From assembly GCA_027031565.1 (NCBI GenBank), contig JALVPX010000028.1, forward strand, positions 1-7,205: a DNA stretch of 7,205 bases. The letters are read 5' to 3'. A program made the position numbers and the translations under genes. Origin of the DNA: Deltaproteobacteria bacterium (GTDB lineage: Bacteria > Desulfobacterota > Dissulfuribacteria > Dissulfuribacterales > JALVPX01). The notes beneath the pieces were generated by a model. It searched no databases and was not told the origin of the DNA. It saw nothing but the letters and a program-made list of their open reading frames with translations. Of the stretch, positions 1 to 5,836 are shown in pieces. Each line of letters begins with the position of its first letter. The stretch's first letter is position 1.

Positions 1-1
1 G

Positions 2-187
2 TCCACGGAGGAGTCTGTACGCGCCTTTTCAGAGGAAAAGGGTGTCAAGCCCGGGCTCATAATAAACGGCGTTCGCACGTGCGTGACCGGCCAATCGGTG
101 GGGCCGGGCCTTTTTGACGTGCTTGTTGCCATCGGCCAGGAACGCGTGGTGGAAAGGCTTAGAAGGGTACCGGAGCTTTACAGTTGA
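2..187 (+). CDS. gltX: Glutamate-tRNA ligase, C-terminal end (partial, 5' end outside window)
   Basis: Only the last 61 codons are present, ending in TGA at 185-187. The visible protein reads through KPGLIINGVRTCVTG, then QSVGPGLFDVLVAIG and a basic helix QERVVERLRR. This is the pattern of the extreme C-terminus of bacterial GluRS, in the anticodon-binding alpha-helical domain: K-P-x-R-x-A-x-T-G, then S-P-x-L-F-E-V-L, then G-K-E-R/T. The enzyme charges tRNA-Glu with glutamate in the cytosol. The catalytic HIGH and KMSKS regions lie outside the window, so discriminating versus non-discriminating activity cannot be judged. The stop codon overlaps the TTG start of hisD, which implies co-transcription and probably translational coupling. 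Family assignment is by recognition of the C-terminal motif only. Confidence 0.85.
   Translation, partial: STEESVRAFSEEKGVKPGLIINGVRTCVTGQSVGPGLFDVLVAIGQERVVERLRRVPELYS
172..175 (+). promoter_or_regulatory. Ribosome binding site deciding the hisD TTG start
   Basis: GGAG lies 8 nt upstream of the TTG at 184, inside the last codons of gltX. This is good Shine-Dalgarno spacing and supports the non-ATG start. The next in-frame candidate starts would remove the conserved N-terminal part of HisD. Confidence 0.6.
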
Positions 188-1488
188 TTCCAATATCTCG
201 CGCATCGACAGGAGAGGGCAGAAAACGTCTCGAACAGGTGCTTGGCAGGCGTTTTGAAATAGATCAGGACCTCGAAAACAGGGTCAAAGATATACTTAAA
301 AGGGTTGAGACAGACGGGAACAAGGCCCTTGTTCACTATACACGCCAATTTGATGCGCCGCAGTTTTCACTGGATGATCTCGTAGTAACCGGCCAGGAAA
401 TCGATCAGGCCTACGAAGCAGTGTCACCGGAATTTTTGATTGCCCTGCGAAAAGCCCGGCGCAACATAGAAGAGTTTCATAGGCCGCAGTTGCAGAAATC
501 ATGGTTCATGACCAGGGATGACGGCTCCATACTCGGGCAGCGCGTATCGCCGGTGGATGCTGCTGGTCTTTATGTGCCTGGCGGGCAGGGCGGTAAAACA
601 CCGCTGGTCTCTTCCGTCCTGATGAATGGGATTCCGGCTAAAATTGCGGGTGTTGAAAGGATCGTTCTTGTTACTCCGCCTTCGGACGATTGCAGCGCCA
701 GCCCGCATCTTATAGTTGCTGCCCGGGAAATTGGTATAAGCGAAATGTACAAGGCAGGCAGTGCCTGGGCAATCGCCGCCCTTGCCTTCGGCACCGAGAC
801 GATAGCACCGGTGGACGTAATAGTTGGGCCAGGCAATATCTTCGTTACCATAGCTAAAAAACTGGTATCCGGGCGGGTCGGCATTGATATGGTGGCGGGA
901 CCAAGTGAGATCCTGGTGATAGCGGATGAATCCGCAAGGCCGGAATTTGTGGCTGCTGACCTGCTTTCCCAGGCTGAACACGATGCGATGGCAACTAGCA
1001 TACTGCTGACTACCTCCGAAGACCTCGCAAAAGGTGTCTGCCTGGAGCTTGATAAGCAGCTTGAATCTCTCGCGCGGGCCGAGGTGGCCAAGCAGTCATT
1101 GCAAGGCAATGGTCTAATTTTGGTGGTAGATGATCTCGAAGAGGCGGCACAAATATCAAATAGTATCGGTCCAGAGCACCTTGAGCTCATGGTGGAAGAT
1201 CCTTGGCAGATTATGCCACTTATCAAGCATGCAGGTGCCATTTTTATGGGGAGCTACACCCCGGAGCCCATAGGCGACTACATTGCAGGGCCTAATCACG
1301 TGCTCCCAACCATGGGAACCGCGCGATTCTCTTCGGCCTTGGGTGTGGAGACATTTTTAAAACGCACTTCCATATTGAACTATTCCCGCAAGGCCTTTGA
1401 GCAAGACGCCCTGGATGTAATGCTTCTGGCAGAAGTGGAAGGCCTGTCAGCCCACGCATATTCGGTCAAGGTCAGAAAAGAAGAATAA
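184..1488 (+). CDS. hisD: Histidinol dehydrogenase
   Basis: This 434-residue protein matches the usual HisD length. HisD is the zinc enzyme that oxidises L-histidinol to L-histidine in two NAD+-dependent steps, the end of histidine biosynthesis. Every key residue of the E. coli enzyme has a counterpart at a constant offset of 4-5. The zinc ligands are Q263 and H266 (in SQAEHDA), D365 (in IGDY) and H424 (in SAHA). The catalytic pair is E331-H332 (in GPEHLEL), and H372 follows in GPNHVLPT. Other family blocks are YVPGG near residue 130, VGPGN near 218 and GPSEILVIAD near 240-250. The start is TTG at 184, overlapping the gltX stop (TTGA), with GGAG 8 nt upstream. The gene follows gltX rather than other his genes, so here it is detached from a his operon. 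It converges with cydB, and no U-rich terminator of its own is visible downstream. Nothing suggests damage. Confidence 0.97.
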   Translation: MIPISRASTGEGRKRLEQVLGRRFEIDQDLENRVKDILKRVETDGNKALVHYTRQFDAPQFSLDDLVVTGQEIDQAYEAVSPEFLIALRKARRNIEEFHRPQLQKSWFMTRDDGSILGQRVSPVDAAGLYVPGGQGGKTPLVSSVLMNGIPAKIAGVERIVLVTPPSDDCSASPHLIVAAREIGISEMYKAGSAWAIAALAFGTETIAPVDVIVGPGNIFVTIAKKLVSGRVGIDMVAGPSEILVIADESARPEFVAADLLSQAEHDAMATSILLTTSEDLAKGVCLELDKQLESLARAEVAKQSLQGNGLILVVDDLEEAAQISNSIGPEHLELMVEDPWQIMPLIKHAGAIFMGSYTPEPIGDYIAGPNHVLPTMGTARFSSALGVETFLKRTSILNYSRKAFEQDALDVMLLAEVEGLSAHAYSVKVRKEE

Positions 1489-1509
1489 GTTTCGCAACCT
1501 TGTCTTTCA

Positions 1510-1545
1510 TAACAAAAACCGGCCCTTAATGAAGGACCGGTCTCA
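1510..1545 (-). terminator. Rho-independent terminator of the cydAB operon (possibly bidirectional hairpin)
   Basis: The inverted repeat has arms ACCGG-C-CCTT (1518-1527) and AAGG-A-CCGGT (1532-1541). It forms a 9-bp stem with one C/A mismatch and an AATG loop. Read on the - strand, the stem is followed by TTTTTGTT (1518 down to 1511), a good U-tract. It lies 30-60 nt past the cydB stop. On the + strand the stem is followed by CTCATTGG, which is not U-rich, so it would work poorly for hisD unless the stem alone suffices. Confidence 0.85.
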
Positions 1546-1561
1546 TTGGTCGGGTTAGGAT

Positions 1562-1584
1562 ATCTCGTTGTTAATACAAGAGAT
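1562..1584 (-). other. Stem-loop spanning the cydB stop codon
   Basis: ATCTC-G-TTGT (1562-1571) pairs with ACAA-GAGAT (1576-1584) around a TAAT loop, giving a 9-bp stem with a single bulged G. The cydB stop codon (1571-1573 read on -) lies in the loop and upper stem. No U-tract follows, so it is not a terminator. It may protect the mRNA 3' end together with the terminator hairpin about 20 nt further on, or be chance. Confidence 0.3.
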
Positions 1585-2584
1585 CTTTCTCGGTCACCTT
1601 GTTTCTTAAAAAGATGTAGACCCAGGTTTGATAGGCAATGACAATAGGTACCATAACCAGTGCCACACCAAGCATGATCTTCAATGTAAGTTGACTTGAG
1701 GAACCGTTAAACGCCGTAATGCTGAATTCAGGATCAATGCTTGATGGCAGGAGATTGGGATAAAGACCGGCAACGCCGAAGAGAGTCACTCCTACAATGG
1801 TAAGACTTGAGGCAAACCACGCGCCCCACCAGGCTTTTTTGGCTACAAAGGCCTTGATTAACAATAGGCCTGACACGGCAAGGAGCGGAAGAACCCACAA
1901 TATCGGTATCTTGAAATAGTTGTCAAAAAGGTTCGTAGCAACATATGTATAGGCAAGAAACAGGACCGCCACCACAAGTAGGATGGGCCACAGACGAGAG
2001 GCTGCCGAGGCGGCCCGCTGCTGGAGTCCTCCATCTGACTTTACGGCCAGCCATAGAGATCCGTGAACCAGGAAAAGGAGGACAAAGAGTATGCCGCCAG
2101 CAAGGCCGTAGGGGTTTAACAAGGAAAAGAAAGAGCCTTGAAAAACCCCGTTCTTGTCTATCGGAATGCCTTGGAAGATGTTGGCAAATGCCACACCAAG
2201 GAGCAGGGCTGGAAGAAAACTGCCGACCACCAGGCAGGCGTCCCATAATGCCCGCCATGCCGGGCTCTCCACCTTGTTCCGGAATTCAAAGGAGACGCCG
2301 CGCAGAATCAGTGAAAACAAAAGCAGTAGAAGTGCAGAATAGAGCCCGTTAAACATCACTGCATATGCAACCGGAAAGGCTGCAAAGGTGGCGCCGCCAG
2401 CTGTTATAAGCCATACCTCGTTACCGTCCCAAAATGGCCCCATGGCATTATAGATTATCCTTCTTTCTGTATCATTTTTTGCAAAAAAGGGCATAAGCGT
2501 GCCAAGGCCAAGATCAAATCCATCCAGCATGAAATATACAGCCCACAACACGCCCCAAAGTATAAACCATATTGTTTCAAGCAT
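1571..2584 (-). CDS. cydB: Cytochrome bd quinol oxidase subunit II
   Basis: This 337-residue, strongly hydrophobic protein has about eight to nine membrane segments. CydB is the second structural subunit of the cytochrome bd oxidase in the inner membrane and pairs with CydA. Family marks are DGFDLGLG at residues 21-28, GPFWDGNEVWLITAGG at 49-64, RGVSFEFR at 95-102, and the last-helix signature TLKIMLG followed by YQTWVY at about 300-323. The length is close to the shorter CydB proteins, for example those of Firmicutes, rather than the ~379 residues of E. coli. The ATG at 2584 (read on -) is preceded by AGGAGG (2594-2599) at 9-nt spacing. Only 17 nt separate it from the cydA stop, so the two genes form an operon. 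No cydX-like small ORF follows before the terminator. Whether the enzyme uses menaquinol cannot be read from the sequence. Confidence 0.96.
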   Translation of the reverse strand: MLETIWFILWGVLWAVYFMLDGFDLGLGTLMPFFAKNDTERRIIYNAMGPFWDGNEVWLITAGGATFAAFPVAYAVMFNGLYSALLLLLFSLILRGVSFEFRNKVESPAWRALWDACLVVGSFLPALLLGVAFANIFQGIPIDKNGVFQGSFFSLLNPYGLAGGILFVLLFLVHGSLWLAVKSDGGLQQRAASAASRLWPILLVVAVLFLAYTYVATNLFDNYFKIPILWVLPLLAVSGLLLIKAFVAKKAWWGAWFASSLTIVGVTLFGVAGLYPNLLPSSIDPEFSITAFNGSSSQLTLKIMLGVALVMVPIVIAYQTWVYIFLRNKVTEKDLLY

Positions 2585-2601
2585 AGTTTTTTACCTCCTG
2601 T

Positions 2602-3912
2602 TTAAGATTCTGCCGGCTGCGGCCCTTTACGGGCATATTTTGCAAGGAGATAGAAGTCGACCAGTCCAAGCAAGCTGTACAACACAATAAAGGCCCACAG
2701 AGATGCTAGCACCTGTGATCGTGCCAGCGTTGAGACTGCGTCAGATGTCTTCATGAGTCCGTAGACAATCCACGGCTGCCTTCCCACCTCTGCCACTATC
2801 CATCCCACTTCGTGGCCCAAATATGGAAGGGGTATAGCCAGGAGTAAAATCCTCAAGAGTCCTGGGCATGCTTCTATACCGTGCCGGTTCTTCCAGGCAA
2901 AAATGACTATCAGCAGCAGCAGCGTTCCTATGCCCACCATGATGCGGAATGACCAGAAGGTCAAACTGACGGGCGGTCTTTCCTCCTTGGGTATGTCCTT
3001 CAACCCTTTTACCTCGGCACTTGGACTGTGAAATGCCAGGAGGCTCAGCATTGATGGTATCGGCAGAATTTCCACACTGTTTCTCTCGTTTTGTTCGTCA
3101 GGCATCACAAAGAGGTACATAGGGGCATTTTGTTTTGTCTCCCAATGGGACTCCATGGCTGCCAGCTTAGAAGGCTGTGTTTCAGCTACTTCCGAACCGG
3201 AGAGATGACCTGTGAAAACGCCTAATATGGTAAATATCAACGCAAAGGTGGAGGCGATCTTGAATGACTTCTTGAAAAAGTCCACCTCATTTTTTCGCAG
3301 CAGGTGATAAGCGCAAATCCCCATCACAAAAAAGCTTGCCACTACATAGGCCCAGCCCACGGTATGCACGAACTCAAGCAGCGCAAACTTGTTGGTTATC
3401 ACTGCAACAAAGTCTTGGAGTTCTGCCCGGTTGTTCCTGAGCACATAACCTACCGGATGCTGCATCCAGCCATTGGCTATAAGGATCCACAAGGCCGAGA
3501 CATTGGAAGCTATTGCCACCAGCCAAATGAAGAGTGCGTGCACCTTTGGCGAAACCCTGTTCCAGGTAAATGCCCATACACCAATAAAAGTGGATTCCAA
3601 ATAAAAGGCCAAGGTTGCCTCTATGGCAAGCAGGGAGCCAAAAATGTCACCCACGTACTTGGAATAACTGGACCAGTTAGTGCCAAATTGAAATTCCAAT
3701 GTAATACCTGTTACTACACCCAGGGCGAAGTTTATGAGAAAAAGTTTTCCCCAAAACTTTGCAGCCCTTTTGTAATCTTCATCCCCTGTTTGTACATACC
3801 TGGTTTCATATATGGCTGTAAGTACAGACAGCCCCAGGGTTAACGGTACAAACAGGAAGTGAAACAGGCTGGCTACAGCGAACTGCAGCCGCGAAAGCAT
3901 GACCACATCCAT
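2602..3912 (-). CDS. cydA: Cytochrome bd quinol oxidase subunit I (short Q-loop type)
   Basis: This 436-residue membrane protein is the catalytic haem-bearing subunit. It oxidises quinol and reduces O2 to water without pumping protons. Counterparts of the E. coli functional residues are all visible. H18 matches H19 (haem b595 ligand). H183 in FVHTVGW matches H186, and M325 in FWSFRIMVG matches M393 (haem b558 ligands). E98 and E106 in AIEATLAFYLEST match the E99/E107 proton-path residues. K249 and E254 in QPSKLAAMESHWET match K252/E257 of the quinol site. GRQPW is at 377-381. The offset jumps from 3 to 68 between E254 and M325, so the Q-loop is about 65 residues shorter than in E. coli and total length is 436 against 522. 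The ATG at 3912 has AAGGAGGT 8 nt upstream. cydA is first in the operon, with its promoter at 3988-4015, and is divergent from the gene at 4099. Confidence 0.97.
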   Translation of the reverse strand: MDVVMLSRLQFAVASLFHFLFVPLTLGLSVLTAIYETRYVQTGDEDYKRAAKFWGKLFLINFALGVVTGITLEFQFGTNWSSYSKYVGDIFGSLLAIEATLAFYLESTFIGVWAFTWNRVSPKVHALFIWLVAIASNVSALWILIANGWMQHPVGYVLRNNRAELQDFVAVITNKFALLEFVHTVGWAYVVASFFVMGICAYHLLRKNEVDFFKKSFKIASTFALIFTILGVFTGHLSGSEVAETQPSKLAAMESHWETKQNAPMYLFVMPDEQNERNSVEILPIPSMLSLLAFHSPSAEVKGLKDIPKEERPPVSLTFWSFRIMVGIGTLLLLIVIFAWKNRHGIEACPGLLRILLLAIPLPYLGHEVGWIVAEVGRQPWIVYGLMKTSDAVSTLARSQVLASLWAFIVLYSLLGLVDFYLLAKYARKGPQPAES

Positions 3913-3920
3913 TATGGAAT

Positions 3921-3928
3921 ACCTCCTT
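3921..3928 (-). promoter_or_regulatory. Strong Shine-Dalgarno of cydA next to an AT-only inverted repeat
   Basis: Read on the - strand, AAGGAGGT ends 8 nt before the cydA ATG. Two bases beyond it lies a perfect 6-bp inverted repeat, TAATTT-TTT-AAATTA (3931-3945). Being A/T only, it would be a weak RNA hairpin. It could equally be a protein-binding site. Confidence 0.6.
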
Positions 3929-3987
3929 TTTAATTTTTTAAATTATTGCGCCCCCATCTGACCACAAGGAATAGACATTTCTATTTT

Positions 3988-4015
3988 ATTATAGAATTCA
4001 CAAACGATTGTTCAA
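3988..4015 (-). promoter_or_regulatory. Sigma70-type promoter of cydAB
   Basis: On the - strand, TTGAAC (4015-4010) is followed after 16 bp by a perfect TATAAT (3993-3988). This predicts transcription from about 3981 and a leader of about 70 nt. The spacer contains TTGTGAATTC, whose TTGTGAA resembles one half of a Rex (NADH/NAD+ sensor) operator. The other half is poorly matched, so redox control through Rex is only a possibility. Confidence 0.7.
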
Positions 4016-4046
4016 GAAATAAAAACATTATTATGTTTCCCAAATT

Positions 4047-4074
4047 TTGACAACAGATTCAGGCTGGATATATG
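4047..4074 (+). promoter_or_regulatory. Putative promoter of the ATP-grasp-like gene
   Basis: A perfect TTGACA (4047-4052) is followed after 16 bp by TATATG (4069-4074), a weak -10 box. Transcription would begin near 4081, with a short leader holding the ribosome site AAGGGG before the ATG at 4099. This arrangement argues against the ATG at 4072 as start codon, because that ATG would lie within the -10 box. The promoter is divergent from that of cydAB; the two -35 boxes are about 30 bp apart. Confidence 0.45.
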
Positions 4075-4098
4075 CTGATGCAAAAAGGGGATTTTGAT

Positions 4099-5157
4099 AT
4101 GACAGTAAGCTGCTTGGGAAAGGTTGCCATAGTTTATCCGGGAGACCTGGAAACCAGGAGGAATGCTGCACCAGGCAACAATCGTTTGGCCTCCATTTTC
4201 AAGGCCCTAGAGAAGACTGGCATCCATGCTGAACCAGCAGTCTACCACGATGACTTTTGTGACGAAGTCAGAAAGCAACTGATGAAGGTTGATGCTGTTC
4301 TGGTGTGGATGAATCCCATCCAGGACGGAAGGGACAGGACCCTCCTGGACGCAATGCTTCGAGAGGTGGCGGATGCCGGTGTTTTTGTAAGCACCCATCC
4401 AGACATCATACTGAAAATGGGCACCAAAGAGGTGCTCTACAAGACAAGGAACCTGGGCTGGGGAAGTGACACCCATTTGTATGAAGACATGGAACAGATG
4501 CGCCAGGAGCTGCCCAAGAGGCTTTCCCAGGGCAAGGCGCGAGTACTCAAGCAATACCGTGGCAACGGTGGAATCGGCGTGTGGAAGGTAGAGCTGGTTG
4601 ATCCAGCCCCCGGGCAGGGAGATGAATCCAGGGTATTGGTCAGGCAGGGCAGGCGTGGTTGTTACGAAGAGGAAATGACCCTTGCGGACTTCATGGCCAT
4701 GTGTGAGCAATATTTCGCTCATGGCGGAAAGGTGATAGATCAAGATTTTCAGCAACGCCTTCCAGAAGGGATGGTTCGCTGCTACCTTGTTCGAGACAAG
4801 GTTGCAGGCTTTGGTCACCAGGAGATTGTAGCACTGCATCCGGCTCCACCAGGTGCCCCTCCAACCGAGGCTCCTGACCCAACACCGCGTTATTATTACC
4901 CGCCGGACATGGCCCAGTGGCAGCCTTTGCGGAGACAACTTGAACAGGAGTGGGTACCTTCCATGCAGAATATATTGGAGATAGAAAGCAATGAGCTTCC
5001 TGTCCTCTGGGATTGTGACTTTCTCTTGGGACCTGAAACAGATACAGGGCAAAACACCTACGTCTTGTGTGAAATAAATGTCAGCAGCGTCGCCCCCTAT
5101 CCAGATACTGCTCCGCATTATATTGCCAATTTGATGAAGAAAATATTAACGGATTAA
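4099..5157 (+). CDS. ATP-grasp-like protein of the Cj0069-type uncharacterised family
   Basis: The preferred ATG at 4099 gives 352 residues. The upstream in-frame ATG at 4072 lacks a ribosome site, while 4099 has AAGGGG 8 nt before it. I recognise the family as one usually annotated after Campylobacter Cj0069, of unknown function; I recall this rather than having searched it. The N-terminal part (7-115) looks like an alpha/beta pre-ATP-grasp domain: KVAIVYPGD, then VDAVLVWMNPIQDGRDR, then GVFVSTHPDIILKMGTKEVLY. VLKQYRGNGGIGVWKVE (149-165) resembles the ATP-grasp lysine and glycine-rich nucleotide loop. VIDQDFQQRLPEGMVRCYLV (212-231) follows. WDCDFLLG (304-311) and CEINVSS (324-330) place D305, D307, E325 and N327 where ATP-grasp enzymes hold Mg-ATP. 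There is no signal peptide or membrane segment, so it is cytosolic. Ligase activity and substrate are inference only; an amino-acid or peptide ligase is possible. An EndoV-like gene follows 13 nt downstream, suggesting co-transcription. Confidence 0.85.
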   Translation: MTVSCLGKVAIVYPGDLETRRNAAPGNNRLASIFKALEKTGIHAEPAVYHDDFCDEVRKQLMKVDAVLVWMNPIQDGRDRTLLDAMLREVADAGVFVSTHPDIILKMGTKEVLYKTRNLGWGSDTHLYEDMEQMRQELPKRLSQGKARVLKQYRGNGGIGVWKVELVDPAPGQGDESRVLVRQGRRGCYEEEMTLADFMAMCEQYFAHGGKVIDQDFQQRLPEGMVRCYLVRDKVAGFGHQEIVALHPAPPGAPPTEAPDPTPRYYYPPDMAQWQPLRRQLEQEWVPSMQNILEIESNELPVLWDCDFLLGPETDTGQNTYVLCEINVSSVAPYPDTAPHYIANLMKKILTD

Positions 5158-5170
5158 AGATTGGAAATTT

Positions 5171-5674
5171 ATGAAACTGGCAGTTGATGTATATTATTCG
5201 CAGGATAAGGCCTTTGCTGCTGCCATAACCTTTTCATCGTGGAAAGATGAAAGCCACGAACGCATTTATACTATCAACACAGCTCCTGTACATGATTACG
5301 AGCCAGGTGCCTTTTATAAGCGGGAGCTGCCTTGCATCCTTGAACTGCTCCAACGGTATGCCCTTGAGCCGGAAACCATAGTCATAGATGGATACGTATT
5401 CCTTGACGGCAAATCGCGAGCCGGCCTGGGAAAGCATCTGTATGATGCCCTTAATTGCTCTGTAAAGGTGATTGGCGTAGCCAAGAGACCGTTTTATGAA
5501 ATCGGCAGGGAATATGAAATCTTTCGCGGCAGCAGCCGAAGGCCCCTGTATGTGACGAGTGCTGGTATATCGCTTGAAGAGGCAAAAAGGGGCATTGAAA
5601 CCATGGCTGGCAGGTACAGGATCCCCTGTCTGTTAAAAAAGGTGGACCAGGTATCAAGGGGGCTGGCTATGTAA
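5171..5674 (+). CDS. Compact endonuclease V-like protein (RNase H-like fold)
   Basis: This 167-residue protein matches the endonuclease V (Nfi, COG1515) pattern; family members usually have about 210-230 residues. EndoV cleaves DNA or RNA near inosine. Visible marks are D6 in the first strand (MKLAVDVYYS), Y43-x-P-G in DYEPGAFYKRELP, E52, D73 in IVIDG, K105 in VIGVAKRPFY, PLYVTSAGISLEEA (125-138) and a C-terminal GRYRIP...VDQVSR. Spacing D6-Y43-E52-D73 (37, 9 and 21 residues) equals that of D43-Y80-E89-D110 in Thermotoga EndoV as I remember it, so the metal-binding core seems intact. Differences: the roughly 37 residues before the first catalytic Asp are absent, HPR is replaced by DGK (79-81), and the GH of the usual S-x-G-H-x-I is missing. 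Stops in frame at 5132, 5135 and 5147 rule out a longer N-terminus. The ribosome site is weak (TTGGA, 5161-5165), suggesting translational dependence on the upstream gene. Activity on inosine is not assured. Confidence 0.78.
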   Translation: MKLAVDVYYSQDKAFAAAITFSSWKDESHERIYTINTAPVHDYEPGAFYKRELPCILELLQRYALEPETIVIDGYVFLDGKSRAGLGKHLYDALNCSVKVIGVAKRPFYEIGREYEIFRGSSRRPLYVTSAGISLEEAKRGIETMAGRYRIPCLLKKVDQVSRGLAM

Positions 5675-5685
5675 GGGTGACTGAT

Positions 5686-5754
5686 ATGTTGTGTCGCTTT
5701 AAGAACCAGAAATCATCCGAGACCGTATCACTGTTTGATACCCCAGTCTGTTGA
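5686..5754 (+). CDS. Possible 22-residue small ORF just after the EndoV-like gene
   Basis: ATG at 5686 opens MLCRFKNQKSSETVSLFDTPVC and stops at TGA 5752-5754. AAGGGTG (5673-5679) overlaps the stop codon of the preceding gene and sits 6 nt before the ATG. The peptide is polar, has no membrane segment, and matches nothing I recognise. It could be a leader peptide, the surviving start of a decayed gene, or chance. Confidence 0.15.
   Translation: MLCRFKNQKSSETVSLFDTPVC
5725..5741 (+). other. Stem-loop downstream of the ATP-grasp/EndoV-like pair
   Basis: GTATCA (5725-5730) and TGATAC (5736-5741) form a perfect 6-bp stem with a CTGTT loop. GAC/GTC (5721-5723/5746-5748) could extend it after an asymmetric internal loop. 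No U-run follows, so intrinsic termination is unlikely. It may stabilise the transcript 3' end. Confidence 0.25.
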
Positions 5755-5807
5755 AGAAAGTGAAATATCACGCAAGCTATTTTTTTAGCTATACCAAACG
5801 TTATCGC

Positions 5808-5836
5808 TTGTCCTCTTGATCACAAGGTATTATAAA
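5808..5836 (+). promoter_or_regulatory. Promoter-like sequence in the intergenic region
   Basis: TTGTCC (5808-5813) and TATAAA (5831-5836) are 17 bp apart, matching a sigma70 promoter at four and five of six positions. Start of transcription would be near 5843, leaving a leader of about 230 nt before the ATG at 6075. It is the best promoter candidate for the secreted-protein gene, or could drive a small RNA. Confidence 0.35.

Noticed and set aside
570..1241. A 223-codon open frame on the - strand within hisD
   Set aside because: It is the antisense shadow of a fully conserved hisD; the Ser/Ala-rich translation matches no family.
1945..2352. A 135-codon + strand frame opposite cydB
   Set aside because: Arg/Pro-rich translation typical of an antisense frame of a membrane-protein gene. 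No ribosome site.
3304..3843. A 179-codon + strand frame opposite cydA
   Set aside because: Antisense to conserved catalytic segments of CydA, with no domain pattern.
4207..5118. A 303-codon open frame on the - strand
   Set aside because: It lies entirely antisense to the ATP-grasp-like gene. The protein is rich in Cys, His and Trp without any domain pattern, and no ribosome site or promoter is evident. The + strand reading has recognisable motifs.
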